A DNA stretch of 64,000 nucleotides from Hydractinia symbiolongicarpus (GCF_029227915.1 NC_079885.1:19479001-19543000); one strand, 5' to 3'. Counted from the stretch's first letter, positions 10,341-23,511 are shown. Made by a program: numbers and translations. The notes: generated by a model from the letters alone, not told the origin.

Positions 10341-11331
10341 CCTTTGGAAGAAGTATTAATGCTGAATAAATTTTTGTGAATATTACCACAAATATTTATG
10401 TACCAGCATTAATTTATCCTCTTATGGCATGTGACATAAATTACTTTACTTCTATTTGGAGTTTCTAATTTTAATATTTCTAGTTTATTTTCTGCGTTTT
10501 TTTCTTCACCATTTGGGCTAAACATTTTTTTGTATTTTAGTCAAATTTTCTTTAGAGAACAGAATGTCAAGATAATATGGTCCCTTTGTTTTCCCAAACA
10601 AATTGTAGACCTTAACAGACATTTAAACCAAAATGATTCATAGAAAGTCAATCTTTTAAGGTAGAAACCAGCAATTGAAAGTAAGAAAAAGTGATAGCAC
10701 TTCTAACGAGAAATTTATATTTGACCTTGTAATTTATAAAAATAAGGTGAATTTCGCTTTTCTTGCAGCATTCAGTTGTTGCAATTCCAAGTGAGAATAA
10801 TTCTCACTATCAGGTGTGTTTCCAATTGCGGATACTGGACATTGTATTTTAACTAAGCCTTTTCTGTGGCAACAACAATTCACGGCTAGCTCAGTGTGGC
10901 AGAAATTATATTGATGCCAAGATGAATTTTCATTCCAGGATTTTTTTATTTTAAAATTGTCATTTTGTTTCACATGAATTTCATTACTGATACTTTGTTT
11001 CATTCTCCAGATCTGTACATTAGGTTGATCTAAGAGGGAAAAAAACAGAAGGTAAAACAACTCTTTAGATTCTATTGAAACACAGCGCCAGGTTCTGGCA
11101 GGTGTCTGTATAGAAACTTAATTTTAAACTTTGTGAATAAATTATTCGTAAATTGAAATCTGCAAATACGATTGGTTTTGTAATGTAAACAATTACATTA
11201 TTCTTTAATTTGTTAATTCCTTAATCAAAAGTTTCTTATTAAAGTAATTGCTTTAAAAATATATATATATATACCATAAAAAGTATTTGAAACGAGCTAC
11301 TTACTTCTTTTAAACCTTTTGTGTGAGTGAG
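10341..11331. other. AT-rich DNA without recognised gene
   Basis: No coding similarity seen on either strand. Contains an AT dinucleotide run near 11262. A minus-strand reading of 108 residues (10734-11060) has no recognisable family features. Confidence 0.5.
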
Positions 11332-11535
11332 AGGTATGGAATGCCTGCTAGAGAAAGGTAGGAATGCCTGCTATAGAGAAGTATGGAATGCCTGCTGGAG
11401 AAAGGTAGGAATGCCTGCTATAGAGAGGTATGGAATGTCTGCTATATAGAGTTATAGTTGCCTGTTATAAAGAGGTATGGAATGCCTGCTATAAGAGGTA
11501 TGAAATGTCTGCTATAGAGAAGTGTGGAATGTCTC
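11332..11535 (+). repeat. Minisatellite, about 27-bp unit
   Basis: About seven imperfect copies of a unit like gaggtatggaatgcctgcta plus a tagaga spacer, with small length changes. Ends at ggaatgtctcaag. Confidence 0.9.
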
Positions 11536-13852
11536 AAGAAAACGTGAACACGAACATTTTTATGGTATGGACACCATTTACGTATGCAAATTCTGGTTCA
11601 TGAAGCATGCCACGCGGACAAAACACATGCCATGTGACGAGAAACGCTGATATTGTCATTGCTGACAAGATAAACCTGATGAAACAGCTAACGTGACAAG
11701 GGTCATATAACAGAAGCATATAAGAAGAAGAAAAAAAATGCCACACGTGACTCTAATCTTTTACAACATTTTGTGACACGTGACTGCAATCTTTTACAAC
11801 ATTTTGTACATAAATGCATGCAAACCTCCCGGGTACAAACAGAAAAGTTTTGAACGCGCAATAAGAAACATGTTGAGAAAACAACAAAGAAAATACAAGT
11901 CACCAGTGGTGAAACGAAAGAAATTGAGACTATCTCATAGTGCGACTCATAGTGCGACACATGTGGGTGAAAAGTTAACGTAAGTAATTTGTTGTTGTTT
12001 GTGATTTATTCTTTCTTGTAATGATATTTTAATTGACGGTAAGGTTTTAGTTGAACTTTTGCCAAAAAATTAAGAAAACTCTATTTTGGCTGATTTGAAA
12101 ATATATGGTCGACACTCAATTATGGACAAAATATATTTAAACAGACAGTTAATTTTGAAGTTCGCCACAGGCGATTTCTATTTTAGATTCACGCAATTTG
12201 GACATGTTAATTCTCAGTAGCTTACTCCACGACTGTCGTTTACAACTGTGAAGTTGACAAACTTCCGCCTTTGTACGTTTGACAGTTTCTTTCTCCTATG
12301 TAACAGACTTTTTGATGTAAAAAGTTCATTTTCTTGAAAACCTTACATCCAGTTCAATGTCTTATACTTTATTACCATCTCTGTTCGAAGTTTGATAGCG
12401 GGATAAAATTTATCCTTCACTCGTAAAGCTTGTGTAAAAATAACAAAAACATGTCAGAAAATTTATTACAACTCATAATAATTTTTAAAACATATTTTCT
12501 TTTAAGTCATGATTTTGTGCACATATTGACAACGCAATAACATAAATCATCAAAACATATATCGCCCATGCAACAAATGGGTAGAAATTGTCAGGGATTA
12601 CGCATGCGTAACCAAGAGAACGCGGTTACGCATTCGTAACGGTTACACCCCCAACAACACCTCTAATGTTACCCACTTACATTTTGCGTTGCCGCATACT
12701 GATATTATTTTAGAATCACGTGTTCTCTTCGGTGTGAATTTACCTTAAATTTTTATATAGTTTTTATCTCGTTTAAAACATTTGATTTTTACCTGCCTTA
12801 AACCTCGTTATTTAATCAGAGTAGTGAAACTTCAAGAACCCCCCGAAAAAATGAAGAATAAAATCCTGACGAAGCCTAATCATACTACTACAAGGCATTA
12901 GAACTCAAATTTCGGATGTTAATTCATTGCAGCATTAAAACGCAGCTAGGAAACAACAATTTCCTTGTAGACGGAGGTTTATTGTGGCACATCCGTGTGC
13001 TATCACCTTATCTACATATGCACACAAGCCGTAAAAAACATATTGTTACACGTAGTGTAGTTGGTTTGTCTGCGGCTTCAAGTTCTGCGACAGCGGATTA
13101 AATCTGAAATAAATTTTACTCTCTGCTATGTTAGCAGCATGTTAGCGAGGTACAAAGTTTTCAACAATCCCAAAAATCCCTAATTAGAAATATTACTACT
13201 ATTTCTGTTCCATAGTATTTTATAAAACGTTAAAAGTATTTCTCCAACAAAAACATTTAGTCTTAAACTGAAATACTAAAACAAACCGAATCAGAACATG
13301 CAAAATACTAACCATTAAGTGAATCTTGGCAAACCGCAACAGAATCACCGCATCAACTTCAAAAGTTATTAAAACTTCATGTGGAAGTTTCAAAGAAAGA
13401 TGCAAAATACACCTCAAGTAAGAAGCTACTCAGCTTTTAAAAAGCAAAACATCAGAGACATTGCAACTGAAAACGATCTAAAGAAAAAGCAACCTCGTGG
13501 AACTCTTGAATTTAAAAATTGACTTTCTCTTAGTTAAGATGACAAATTGACGTTAAAGTTTCTTCCCCAAATTAGCAATATAGGTGCTAACAAAGAGTTT
13601 CAAAGTTAAGAGCTTGATTTCAACGGTTGTTGATTCCGTAGATGTCCTTCTACAGTGGAGTCTCTCTCAGATATTTTCCTATTTTGATATAATGGTCTCT
13701 ACATTCTTTCTTTCTCCTGAACTTTATCAATAACGGTAGAACCTTTCGGTGGTTTGCGAGCTCAAAAGAGTTCATTGTAGTTGTTGTTTTCTCCTTCCTT
13801 TTTTTGATTTTATTAAGAATTCTTTTTTTTTAATTCTCATAATTTTTTTCAG
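11536..13852. other. Intergenic/5' region upstream of the decarboxylase exons
   Basis: No confident exon. There is a short direct duplication at 11747-11806 (cacgtgact..aatcttttacaacattttgt, twice). 12597-12610 holds the perfect palindrome TTACGCATGCGTAA followed by ggttacgcattcgtaacggtta, which resembles a CpG-containing promoter motif. The missing 5' exon or exons of the downstream gene may lie here. A 61-residue ATG reading at 12916-13101 is a possible but unsupported start. Confidence 0.4.
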
Positions 13853-16800
13853 ACCAACATTTCGACCACATAAAGAACCACTGTCCTCTTTAAGCTCTTG
13901 GTTTCTGGGACCAAAGGCGGAAAACAGAGATATACTGAATCGGTTAGCCTCACATGTGTTACATCGACATGCTGAAAGCCGTGATGCTTATTTCCCGACC
14001 GATCCAGCCTTCGTGGATGAAGAAATGAAATCTTCTGCCGGTTTTAAAGCAGGCGTAGAAAAACTTGTCTAAAGAATTGATAGATTCCGTCCCAACATTC
14101 AGTAGTCGATACAGGGTAAGTTTCGTGCCTATTGAAGTAAACTATATACGGCCCTGGATCCGGCATTGCCGTTTCAAATTTTGTTTAGACGCAAAGAAAA
14201 ACTGCAGAAGATCTTTCGCTAAGGTGCATGCAACACAAAGTTGCATTTTCTCAAAAACATTGCGAACTTTTAAGTTATTGTTGTTGTTATTGTGCATGCA
14301 AGTTAATTTTCAATTACTTTTTTATTAATTTGGCGTTTAGGGGCACATGCTGTGGGAATATACACTACCGTCAATCTTAGGTTACCTGACTGGTATGCTA
14401 TGCAATCCAAACAATGTTGATACTTCCATTTCAGCTGTAACGACTCTTTATGAAATTGAAGTTGGTCAACAATTGTGTGAAATGGTCAACTTTCAGCATA
14501 ATGACGGTATTACACCTTGGGCACACCTTACAGGCTGTGGTACTATTTCAAATATAGAAGCTATGTGGGCAGCACGAAATTTGAAATTTCATCCAATAGC
14601 TGTTCAAGCGGCTGTAACAAGTCTACATGCTGGATCATTAGCCCGTATGTGGCTATCTTTGTCTATTCAAAGCAAATGGACCTATAAATTAGTTTTTTTA
14701 TTTTAAGGAAAACTTTAATCCATTTTCAACGATATATTTTCATATATTTCTAAGCAGTAGCAAAGATTGCTATCATTCTCTAAGGGTCCCTTCAGTGCAG
14801 AATCGCCATTACTACAAAATGTAATTAATCCCACAAAATAAAACTCCGTGATAATTTGTGAAAAATTGGGGTAAGTCTTCAAAAGGTTAACTAAAAAAAA
14901 ATGTTGAAGACATTTTTTTGGTTTGTCTGTTCAGTATTCATATTATTATTGAAGATATATCATTTCTTGAACATGATAGTTTAGACTGCGACGTTGCGGG
15001 AGATCCTGCTCTCATCATCACGCAAAATATACATTTTACTTTGCCTGTTGATGGAAAGTAGGTCTTCTGAAAGACAATGTTAATTTTTTTGCGGGCAACA
15101 TTTTTGCGAGTTGGAATAATGTTTACAAATGTTCTTATTTGAAAGTAATAATATTGGGAAACAGCAAGAAATAGTTATCTATTTAGCACCTTCATTTATA
15201 TTGTACTCTAAGCTCTTATGCAAACATGACAATTAAACAGTCATGGTTGCACTTATTATGTTGTAGTATTGTTAACGCACATTATCCTATATCCACTTTC
15301 TAGGAGGTACAACCACACCTGTTTATATCGCGGAGTTGCACAAAACTATTCCACTAAAAGACTGCACGCAATGGCAACTGCTGAATCTTGATGTAGACGT
15401 TGTTTGCGACTTGACAGAATCTGTACGCACACATGCTGGATTATCAGATAACATTTTGTTGTTTGAAAAGATCAAGGTATCCATCTTTATAGCATAGATC
15501 TGTGGAGTAAAGTAATGTTTCTGATGTATATCTTGCGTTTGAATTTGTCGAAACAATGTGACATTGTGCCTTGCATTTGTGCAGTGTTGTGAAACAATGG
15601 CCTACATCTTCGTAAATTGTAATTATTGTTTCTGTATCTGTTCCCATCTATCTGTATCTGCTTTACTTCCGCGACATATAAGTCGTACAACATATGTTTA
15701 GGATGAATCTGTTGTAGCCATTGGAATAGGAGGATTTATGTTAAGACATAACATAAGAAATAGTCCTCTTATTATTTCCCCCGGAACTAACCATTACTCT
15801 TGGCCAAAAGGAGCGACTCTTCTTGGTATTGGACAAAGCAACGTTATTGCAGTGCATGTCGATAAGGATGCTCGCCAGAATGTTGCAGGTAAAATACTTA
15901 ATCTATTGCACCTGTTGCGGATATTGTTATTTCAGACTTTATTGTGGCTGCAATTTAAGTTTGAAGTCATACAGATTTCAATTTTCGTGTGATCAATGTA
16001 TGCATTCTTTTTAAAAGTTTCGTATTCCATTATTTCTACTGCAGAGTTGAAGAATATATTGGAGCAGTGTTTGCAAACAAAGACGTCAGTATTTATGGTG
16101 GTAGTTGTAATGGGCTCAACAGAAGAGGGTGCTGTTGTTCCACTATGTCAAATTTTAACTCTTAGAGAAGAATACAGAGAAAGGGTAAGATGATAAAAAT
16201 GTCATTTTAACAACAATTTCATGATTACAAATGCATGATTCATCATTTTTTGTGTCAACCAAGAAAATAAAAGAGCAAAAATTGTTGTTTCTACAAACAC
16301 ATCCTGTCTATTTTCTATTCACTGTTTAAGTGTCACTATACAACTGTGTTATTGCTGTTTTTTCAAGGGCATAGTTTTTTCTTAGGGTTTAAATTTTATG
16401 ATTCATGCTGATGCTGCTTGGGGTGGGTACCTTCTAACCATGCTAAGCCCTTCGAATAAATCGAATATTTATACAGAAGAAAAGAGAGGGGATTTTGTTC
16501 CACATATTCCATTGTCTACCCATGTGGAAGCACAGTTTCATGTACTGAAATATGTTGACACAGGCAAGTGCATTTTTTGTTTGTTTTGACAATAGAATAG
16601 TTTGTAATCCAGACTTTCTTATCATAGACTAGTACTATTATAAGCATAGAAATTATTATTTACGTGAATTAACCAGGAATAAGAATTTTCTTTCGCAAGT
16701 ACGTATTTCTTAAACGTTCTTTAATCCAAATTTTTTAAACTTTTCCATTACAACAGTGACCATTGACCCTCACAAATCAGGATTGTGCTTGTACCCAGCT

Positions 16801-19800
16801 GGTTCACTCTGTTATCGTAACAGAAAAATGAGAGAATTCGTCAGCATGAAAGCATCTGAAGTTTATCATGGGGAGGATGATAAAAATGTTGCTGTTTTTG
16901 GCATTGAAGGGTCAAAACCTGGTGCTTCTGCTGCTAGTGTAGCTTTGTCACATAAGGTATGTTCACAGATCCACTTACTGTATTTACTGGAATAACTGCT
17001 TGTATTACTTCAGAATTCAAGGACTTGCACGTTAAGGAGGAGGTCTGAGAATTTTAAAAATGACTACGAAATAGTTTTATTTAAACAAAACACGACACAG
17101 ATTATTCATTTAATTTCAACCTTCAACCACGTATATTAATACCAATAGGTAAGGAAAGAAATAGTTTGTCAAGATAATTTGGATGAATATCATCTTTTGT
17201 TTCAATAAACTTCGTGACAAATTATTTTCGTGAATAGCCGATTTCTAGGATTTGCAGAAAAAAATAATTTGCGTGTGTTTATTGCTTTTATTACAAGTTT
17301 ACGACTATTAATCAAATAGTTGGAAGAATTGTGTCCTTTAGTAACATGAAAGTCTATAAGACTCATCTCTCCACTTCTGCAGCTGGCACGATGTCAGCGA
17401 AAGAAAAAACTATTTCTGTTATTAAGATATGTGAACAAAGTGCAGACGGGGTCGAAGATTGGTGAATTACGCGAACAAAATGACTTTATCCGAAGATTTT
17501 GCTAAACATAAGGTTTTGGAAATGTATAGTATAGTGCGAGTATATAATTTTGCAAATAGAAAAATTGACAAAAATTCGCGAGAACATATTTTCGCGAATG
17601 GCGACAGTGGCAATTAAAGCATTTTGCGAAAAGCTTAAAAATTCATTCTCGTGAAATTATTCACCTACATGCGTTGTTGGTCCTGTTAATTTTAAAATTT
17701 ATCGACAGCATTCCTTACATTACAGGTTATAGGATTAAATGACAAGGGATATGGAAGAATTTTAGGCCAATGTCAATTCAGTGCCAAATTGTTTTATTGT
17801 CTATGGATGACAGTTGCAAAAGATTATGACGAATGGCATTGTTTGAATTTTGTTGACATGCCTTCGTGTATTGGAAAAACGGTAGAGGAACAGAAAGGAT
17901 TCATACGAAGAAGAATTTTAGGACGGCAAAACACTGAACTAATTCAGGTATGACCATTACAGTTTACTAAACGTATTATACGTTAAGGGAACTAATTTTC
18001 CGAATTCATTTTTGCGAGTCAAGAAATGTTGTATTTCGCATTAAATTTTGCGAATTTAATACATATTGATTCTTCACAGGAATTTTTGCGGTTACTGGAT
18101 TTGCAATAATTTTTTTGATCTGATAAAAACCGCGAAAGTCTCGGGTTTTTAAAACCTTTATCTCTATTTACTATTTTGTATAAAATGTTAAATTTTAGTT
18201 TAAATTTTTGTGTCTATTAAAAATATGTCGCCGGCATTATATTTCGCGAAAAATGTGAACAAAATTACGCGGAAATTAGTTCCCTTAAGGTAGTTAACTT
18301 CGCAATTAATACTTAATGTCATTGATATGCCATAGTACTATTTGCAACATTTAGCCTTGGTTATGTCCATTTAGGCTCACAAACATAAATCTTTATTCTT
18401 ATTACCATATTCGTGAAAAGTAGAATAAATTTATTTACACTCCCAATTTCAACACTAGGACAGGGAGGCAATGGAGTTTCTTTCAACGATTGGTCCTGAT
18501 GCTTTGATCAATACCTTTGCTGTAAACATGAAATCCAACACGGATATTTTAATTTGTAATGAAATTCAACAACTATTATTTGATGAAACCAATGGTAAGC
18601 GTCGCGCTTTGCAAATCTGTTTAAAATCTTTGTAATATCAAGATTAATGGAAGGTGTATATTTACCGTAATATTCCTAAAGAGCATTCAAAAGGTACAGA
18701 AAGAGGAAACATTATAAAAAAGATTACATTATTAGACAGGTCCCTTTCCACTAAAGTGGTGTTTCGTGTTGCAATATCTATTTCACTCTATTGCAGTCTA
18801 GAAAACTTGCCTCTAAAGTACTTACTTCGTTATTAAAGATTTCATTTTGGTTTGTATGTTCAGTTTCATATTATGATGGCAGAAGTATCTCCCGAAACGT
18901 CCGCCTACTAAACTATCATGTTCAAGAAATAATAAACCTTAAACAATAAAACTTTGCCATTAACTTCCTTCTTATATTTCGACCATTTCACACTCATAAA
19001 AAGAATACTTATTTTTCGTTCAGCAGCAATTGGTAAAACCACCAAAAGGATATCTTTGTTTCTGACTGGTTCTGTGCTGAACAGTAACCATTATGGTGCA
19101 GGACTCAGTGATTTCAAAGCAAGACTGGGACTTTCCTCCTCTGATCATAGAAATTTAAGAATTATGCGAAATACTTGTTTGAATCCATTTCAATGCAGCG
19201 AAAATTATGTGATTGAAGCTGGAAATGCATTTCGAAATGCTGTTTTGAATTGCATTGGAGGGGTAAGTTTTCGTGTATACTGTCACTAAAATATATACCA
19301 CTTACTTTTTTGTTTGCAATCTTGTAACTTCTCAATCACTAAGGCAATCTGGTTGGCTTAAGATATAAGAAATTTTTTTGCAGGTCATGTCTGGAGTTTC
19401 GGCTGTTGTCCCGAAGATTTTATCACGCATCACAAATATATCTCTTTATCTTAATATATTTCTTTATTTTAACTTATCATTTAAATATATCCACAGTCTA
19501 GAATAGTCTCCTGAGAAAGCTCAAATGTTAAAAACTTCTGTCCAGCCACAATTTGCCGGATTTTAAGCAAACAAGATTTTCTCACTCCTTTAAAAGATAC
19601 AAAGACCTGTAATTAACGCGAAAACATGAAAACAGATAAGCTATGTGATTTAGTTAATTGCTTCTTCGTTATTGTTTGAATTTAATTTTTCATAGCTTCA
19701 AAATCACTACGGCGATCCTGCAGATTTGCATTCATTTGTTGTGTGTGGTAAAATGGATCACAACGGAAAAGTGTTTTTGGATTATATGCCATCATTCTCA

Positions 19801-21434
19801 AAACCACAGTTTCAATATCATGTTGTCTTGGCAATGAAATGTTGCAACGAGCAAGATTTTATACGTTTCAGGTGAGCATCGATAACGTGTTGCACTCTAC
19901 GACATATTATTATAAGCTAAACTGAAGTTCTTCGTCACATCCAAGTATTGGTTCTGTTCGGATTCGTTTTTATTATGGATAATAAAAATCGAGCATAATG
20001 AAAAGAAAAATAATGTAAATAATGTATAATGTAAAGAAAAAGATTCAATTAATGTTAAGCATCTCTATTACAAATTTATAACAATTAAACATGCATTTTC
20101 ATTCCCTTGAATTGAAAAATGCCTAGGGTTGATAATACAACTTACAACTCTGTTTTATAAAAGGACATTATTAATTTTAATCGGAAAATGATCTTTATTT
20201 GTCTGACTTATTTGTTATTGCATGTGTAGATATGTTCAGAAGTACACCAGTAATACGCTTCTCCTACAGACGAATGCGCAAACGAAGATGATGCATTTCC
20301 TTAATAATACAAAGGATATTATATCTATGGCAGTTTACAAAAGTATGCAACTAAATCTTTTGTTTGGAAATGATTGTAGATGTTGTTACTTTGGAGGCCA
20401 ATGAGAAGACCTCATCATGCTACCTTTTTCTCTAAATTGTATTCCAATGAGTTGTCGAGTTCTATGTGTTCTTCTATACGTTCAGCAAAAGGTGGATTCA
20501 ATAGTCCCTTTCCAGATTTTTAGAGTCCCTAAAGGGTTAGCCTTGATCCTGAAATATTAGCACTATTGAATACTCTGCTAAATATATCAAAATTTCTGTT
20601 CCGATTAAAGTCTAAGCATCGTACATATTTTGTATGCTATTGGGCCCTTCTACAATTTGCTACCTCGGGTTGCCACTAAACTCCACATAAAATATAACCT
20701 TAAACAATATTTGTTTTGTTTGCTCAGGAGATCTGATTGGTCAAAAGTTATTTGATGTTCACATGAAAGTCATTGAAGTCTTAAGATATCATCACTTAGA
20801 AGGTGCAAAAGCTGCCGACTATATTGACTATCCAGAATGTCAAACATATTTCTTATATGGAGACGAAAGACATGCTTATCTTTCTCATGTTTTCACCAAA
20901 CATCCTGATTTTCACCAGGTAGGTTTTTTGCTGTGATAAAACATCTAGTCATCCGAAGTACTTATGTTTAGAAATATGGATGCCAACATACCTATTCTTT
21001 TAGTGAAGTTAAATTATTGAGGTGTCCAATTTTTCACTTATTGCGTTGTGTTGTTTAAATGAAAGAGATCTGAATATTTGTTTTATTAAAAGAAACCAAG
21101 TTAAAGTTTTTGATATTGAAATATAGTTCGATATTGCACCTCTTATCCTTCGGGTGCAGTTATGAATCACTGATCGTAATAATTCACTCATTTACAGGTG
21201 ATACAACTAAATGAGATACCACAGTACGTTTCAAATCAACTACTGGATTATGGAGTTATTATTAAAATTCAAAATATTGATGGACAGCCAGTAATAATTA
21301 AAAATGCTGTTCAAGATCCCCTTACTCAAGACGAATATACAGTTGGCTTTAAAGGTTTTCGAAATGCTGATTGTCAAACTACGATCAAATTTAGTAAGAA
21401 AACTGCAAAGAAATGGTTTAATGGAAATTTGTGA
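13853..21434 (+). CDS. Group II PLP-dependent decarboxylase (tyrosine decarboxylase-like), 5' incomplete
   Basis: Fold-type I PLP enzyme of the amino-acid decarboxylase family, of the long type (about 918 residues seen) resembling bacterial tyrosine decarboxylases and fungal homologues. Exons by phase: 13853-14115, 14341-14644, 15304-15476, 15702-15888, 16045-16184, 16386-16563, 16757-16956, 17726-17947, 18459-18594, 19024 or 19027-19262, 19696-19871, 20230-20342, 20728-20918, 21198-21434. Landmarks: N-terminal WFLGPKAENRD; NNVDTSISAVTTLYEIEVGQ; NDGITPWAHLTGCGTISN; PGTNHYSWPKGATLLGIGQ; HADAAWGG with the cofactor Asp; TIDPHKSGLCLYPAG with the PLP Schiff-base Lys; SKPGASAASVALSHKVIGL. The long C terminus after about residue 500 is family-specific. 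Intron 16564-16756 is GC-AG. A one-base frame disruption lies at about 14064-14068. No start codon was found; the first exon begins in phase 2. Substrate is inferred only. Confidence 0.88.
14925..14990 (+). repeat. Dispersed short repeat, copy a
   Basis: tttggtttgtctgttcag leads into atcatttcttgaacatgata. A related block in the other orientation is at 18850-18935, and a hairpin version at 53200-53275. Intronic. Confidence 0.5.
17983..18288. mobile_element. TTAA-flanked MITE in a decarboxylase intron
   Basis: Bounded by TTAAGGGAACTAATTTTCC at 17983 and its near-exact inverse GGAAATTAGTTCCCTTAA ending at 18288. A TTAA target site fits piggyBac- or Kolobok-type elements. No ORF inside; interior rich in ttcgcgaa-like words. 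Confidence 0.8.
18850..18935 (-). repeat. Dispersed short repeat, copy b
   Basis: actatcatgttcaagaaat is the inverse of the 14960 block, with agtatctcccgaaacgtccg matching the inverse of gcgacgttgcgggagatcct. Starts with the same tttggtttgt.tgttcag as copy a. Confidence 0.5.
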
Positions 21435-22064
21435 CATGAAATATGCAATTAAGATACACATTTGCATGATGACAACAGATGTGTGAGGGAGGTTCCATTA
21501 AATTTATAAAAGAAATTGTAAGATAATTTTTTATTTAAACGAAACTGTGACAGAGAATTTGTGATTTAAGACGCATAGTTTCCTTGAAGAACGATTGGTT
21601 AAACGAAAAAAATTCTTGGCGGGTTACACGCGAAGTAAAAATAATTAATTCAGTATTTTTGACGATGAGATAGTGCATTTTACGACGTAAGGTAAAAAAT
21701 ACTTTTTGAGAAAAAGGGGTAAACAATATGCAGAAATCAGCTATTCTGTTAAAAGTCGGAACAGATATGGTCTTTATCTAAAAAATTTTCTCTCTTGCAC
21801 AGTGGCCTGAGTTATTAAATTTAAAGTAAGTCTTGTTAACTTATCAAAATCTTTTGACTTTGCAGCGTTCTCTTTTTTATAATAGATAGCTAAATTTATA
21901 TTTAAAATTTACATTGTTAATATTTTGTTTATTTGTAGTTTAATATTATTATAAAATTATATGTATTTATTCCTTAAAATTTATCCGCATTAATAAATAG
22001 AGTGGGGAGGGGGCAATCGTTCAATTTTTGAAAAATAGGCTATCCGCACTAATTAAAGGTTGCA
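21435..22064. other. 3' flank of the decarboxylase gene
   Basis: Mostly AT-rich, no coding similarity. The only clear AATAAA on the plus strand is at 21992-21997, about 560 bp after the stop, a possible polyadenylation signal. Confidence 0.4.
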
Positions 22065-22205
22065 CTAAATTAGTAGTTTTACGGTAGGATTTTCAGTTTT
22101 TACGGCTTTTCCAGTCAGAGAGGAAGCACCCATATGTTCGCAAGCTCTAACTTTCAAATGTCGCACGGTTTTGCCGTAATAGATGGCGTTGCAGCCATTG
22201 CACTT
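22065..22205 (-). pseudogene. GIY-YIG endonuclease fragment of a Penelope-like retroelement
   Basis: Minus-strand reading KCNGCNAIYYGKTVRHLKV followed by RACEHMG and LTGK, then a stop at 22065. This is the CxxC + YYGKT + R-x-x-EH core of the GIY-YIG nuclease at the C terminus of Penelope-like elements. The reverse transcriptase upstream (higher coordinates, to about 22320) is not readable, so this is a truncated relic. Confidence 0.75.
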
Positions 22206-23511
22206 AAGCGATAAACGACGTTTAAATGCTTAGCGGTTCTCAAATCTGAAAAAGTCGCCAATTCTGATGTTGAACTTTGTTTTTGATTATGGCCGAAATG
22301 TCTTTAAAAAAAGTTGTGGTTCTTTTTCCCTTTCAAACTACGGCTATTTTTAAATGCAGATATCAGATTGTTTTGAAACATTAGGAACTTTCAAATCAAA
22401 ACACAACACCCAGTTAATTTGATATTGCTATATAACTCAATGTTTTGATTATTTTTGACATCCAGTGCTCAAAGGACAGCAAACTGTCATAAACACACAA
22501 AGTCGAGCGAAAACATGTGTTAGTTGGCTTGTGTCACCCAAGCCCAAGAGTGTACCTTCGTGATACATGTAGTAAAATTGTCAAATCAAGCAAATTATAA
22601 AAGAAGAAACTACCTGCCTTCTGAAAATTATTTTCGTGTTAAGATGCGGCAGAATTTCTTTAAATAAAATAAAATAAAATTGTCTGCGTGCAGGCAAGGA
22701 CAATACGAAAAGAAAATTATGCTTGAAAACTTTCTTACCGAATAATTTATATAAAAATTATATAAAGTACTATAAAATTGAAGGGAACATTTCTGTCAAA
22801 AATCCCTGGGAAAGAAGATGTGTACAAAAGAATATATTACAAGTTCCCTGCCTCTCAACCAACAAATGTAGACTGATAAATTTGTTTGTATACTCACTCC
22901 TTTTTATCTAGAAATTTAGATTTTTTGTAGTGCACTAAAATAATAAGCAAACACCGACAATGGATTTGATCGATAGAAAACTATAAGTTTTGTTTTATAT
23001 AGTGGCCTATCGTGAGCGCCAGGTGGCAAATTTTTAAAATTTACACCTGTAGATTGGCAAAAAATGCCCTCCAGACGTCAACGATATCATCGTTTGAAGG
23101 TAAAACAATATGATGAATGTTTCTATATTTTTGTGATTTAGAAACAGATAAAATTTCTAGCAGAAACAAAAATATGAAAGAGATACATGTATGTACATTA
23201 CACGACTACAATGATATAAAATTTCATAAGAACACTAGAAATTTTAAGGGTGCTGCCACTTTTTAAAAAATTTATATTGCCTTTTGACTTTTTAAAATAT
23301 GCTGACTCCCCTTAAATATTCAGTACTTTTTATTTACTATGAGTGTAGAACATGTTTTTCATTTCTCTCTCTGTCCCCCTGTCTCTCTCTTTCTCTGCCT
23401 CCCTCTTTCTCTCTTCCTTTCTTTTCTTTTTTTTATTCATTCTTTCTGTCTTTCTTTCTTTCTTTCTTTCTTTTTTTTTTAGTAGGAAATTTTTTTGTGG
23501 GGGAAGGGCTG
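22206..23511. other. Intergenic DNA with simple-sequence tracts
   Basis: No gene recognised. Holds an aaaataaaat repeat near 22665 and a pyrimidine-only tract at 23363-23482 (tctc, cctc and ctttctt repeats). The 78-residue reading across the tract is a low-complexity artefact. Confidence 0.5.

Noticed and set aside
11780-11983. Basic 67-residue reading ending near a gtaagt donor
   Set aside because: Could be an exon by its Lys/Arg content, but no family, partner exon or acceptor could be supported.
12916-13101. Possible first exon of the decarboxylase
   Set aside because: No splice link or similarity to the family's N terminus could be shown; left as a possibility only.
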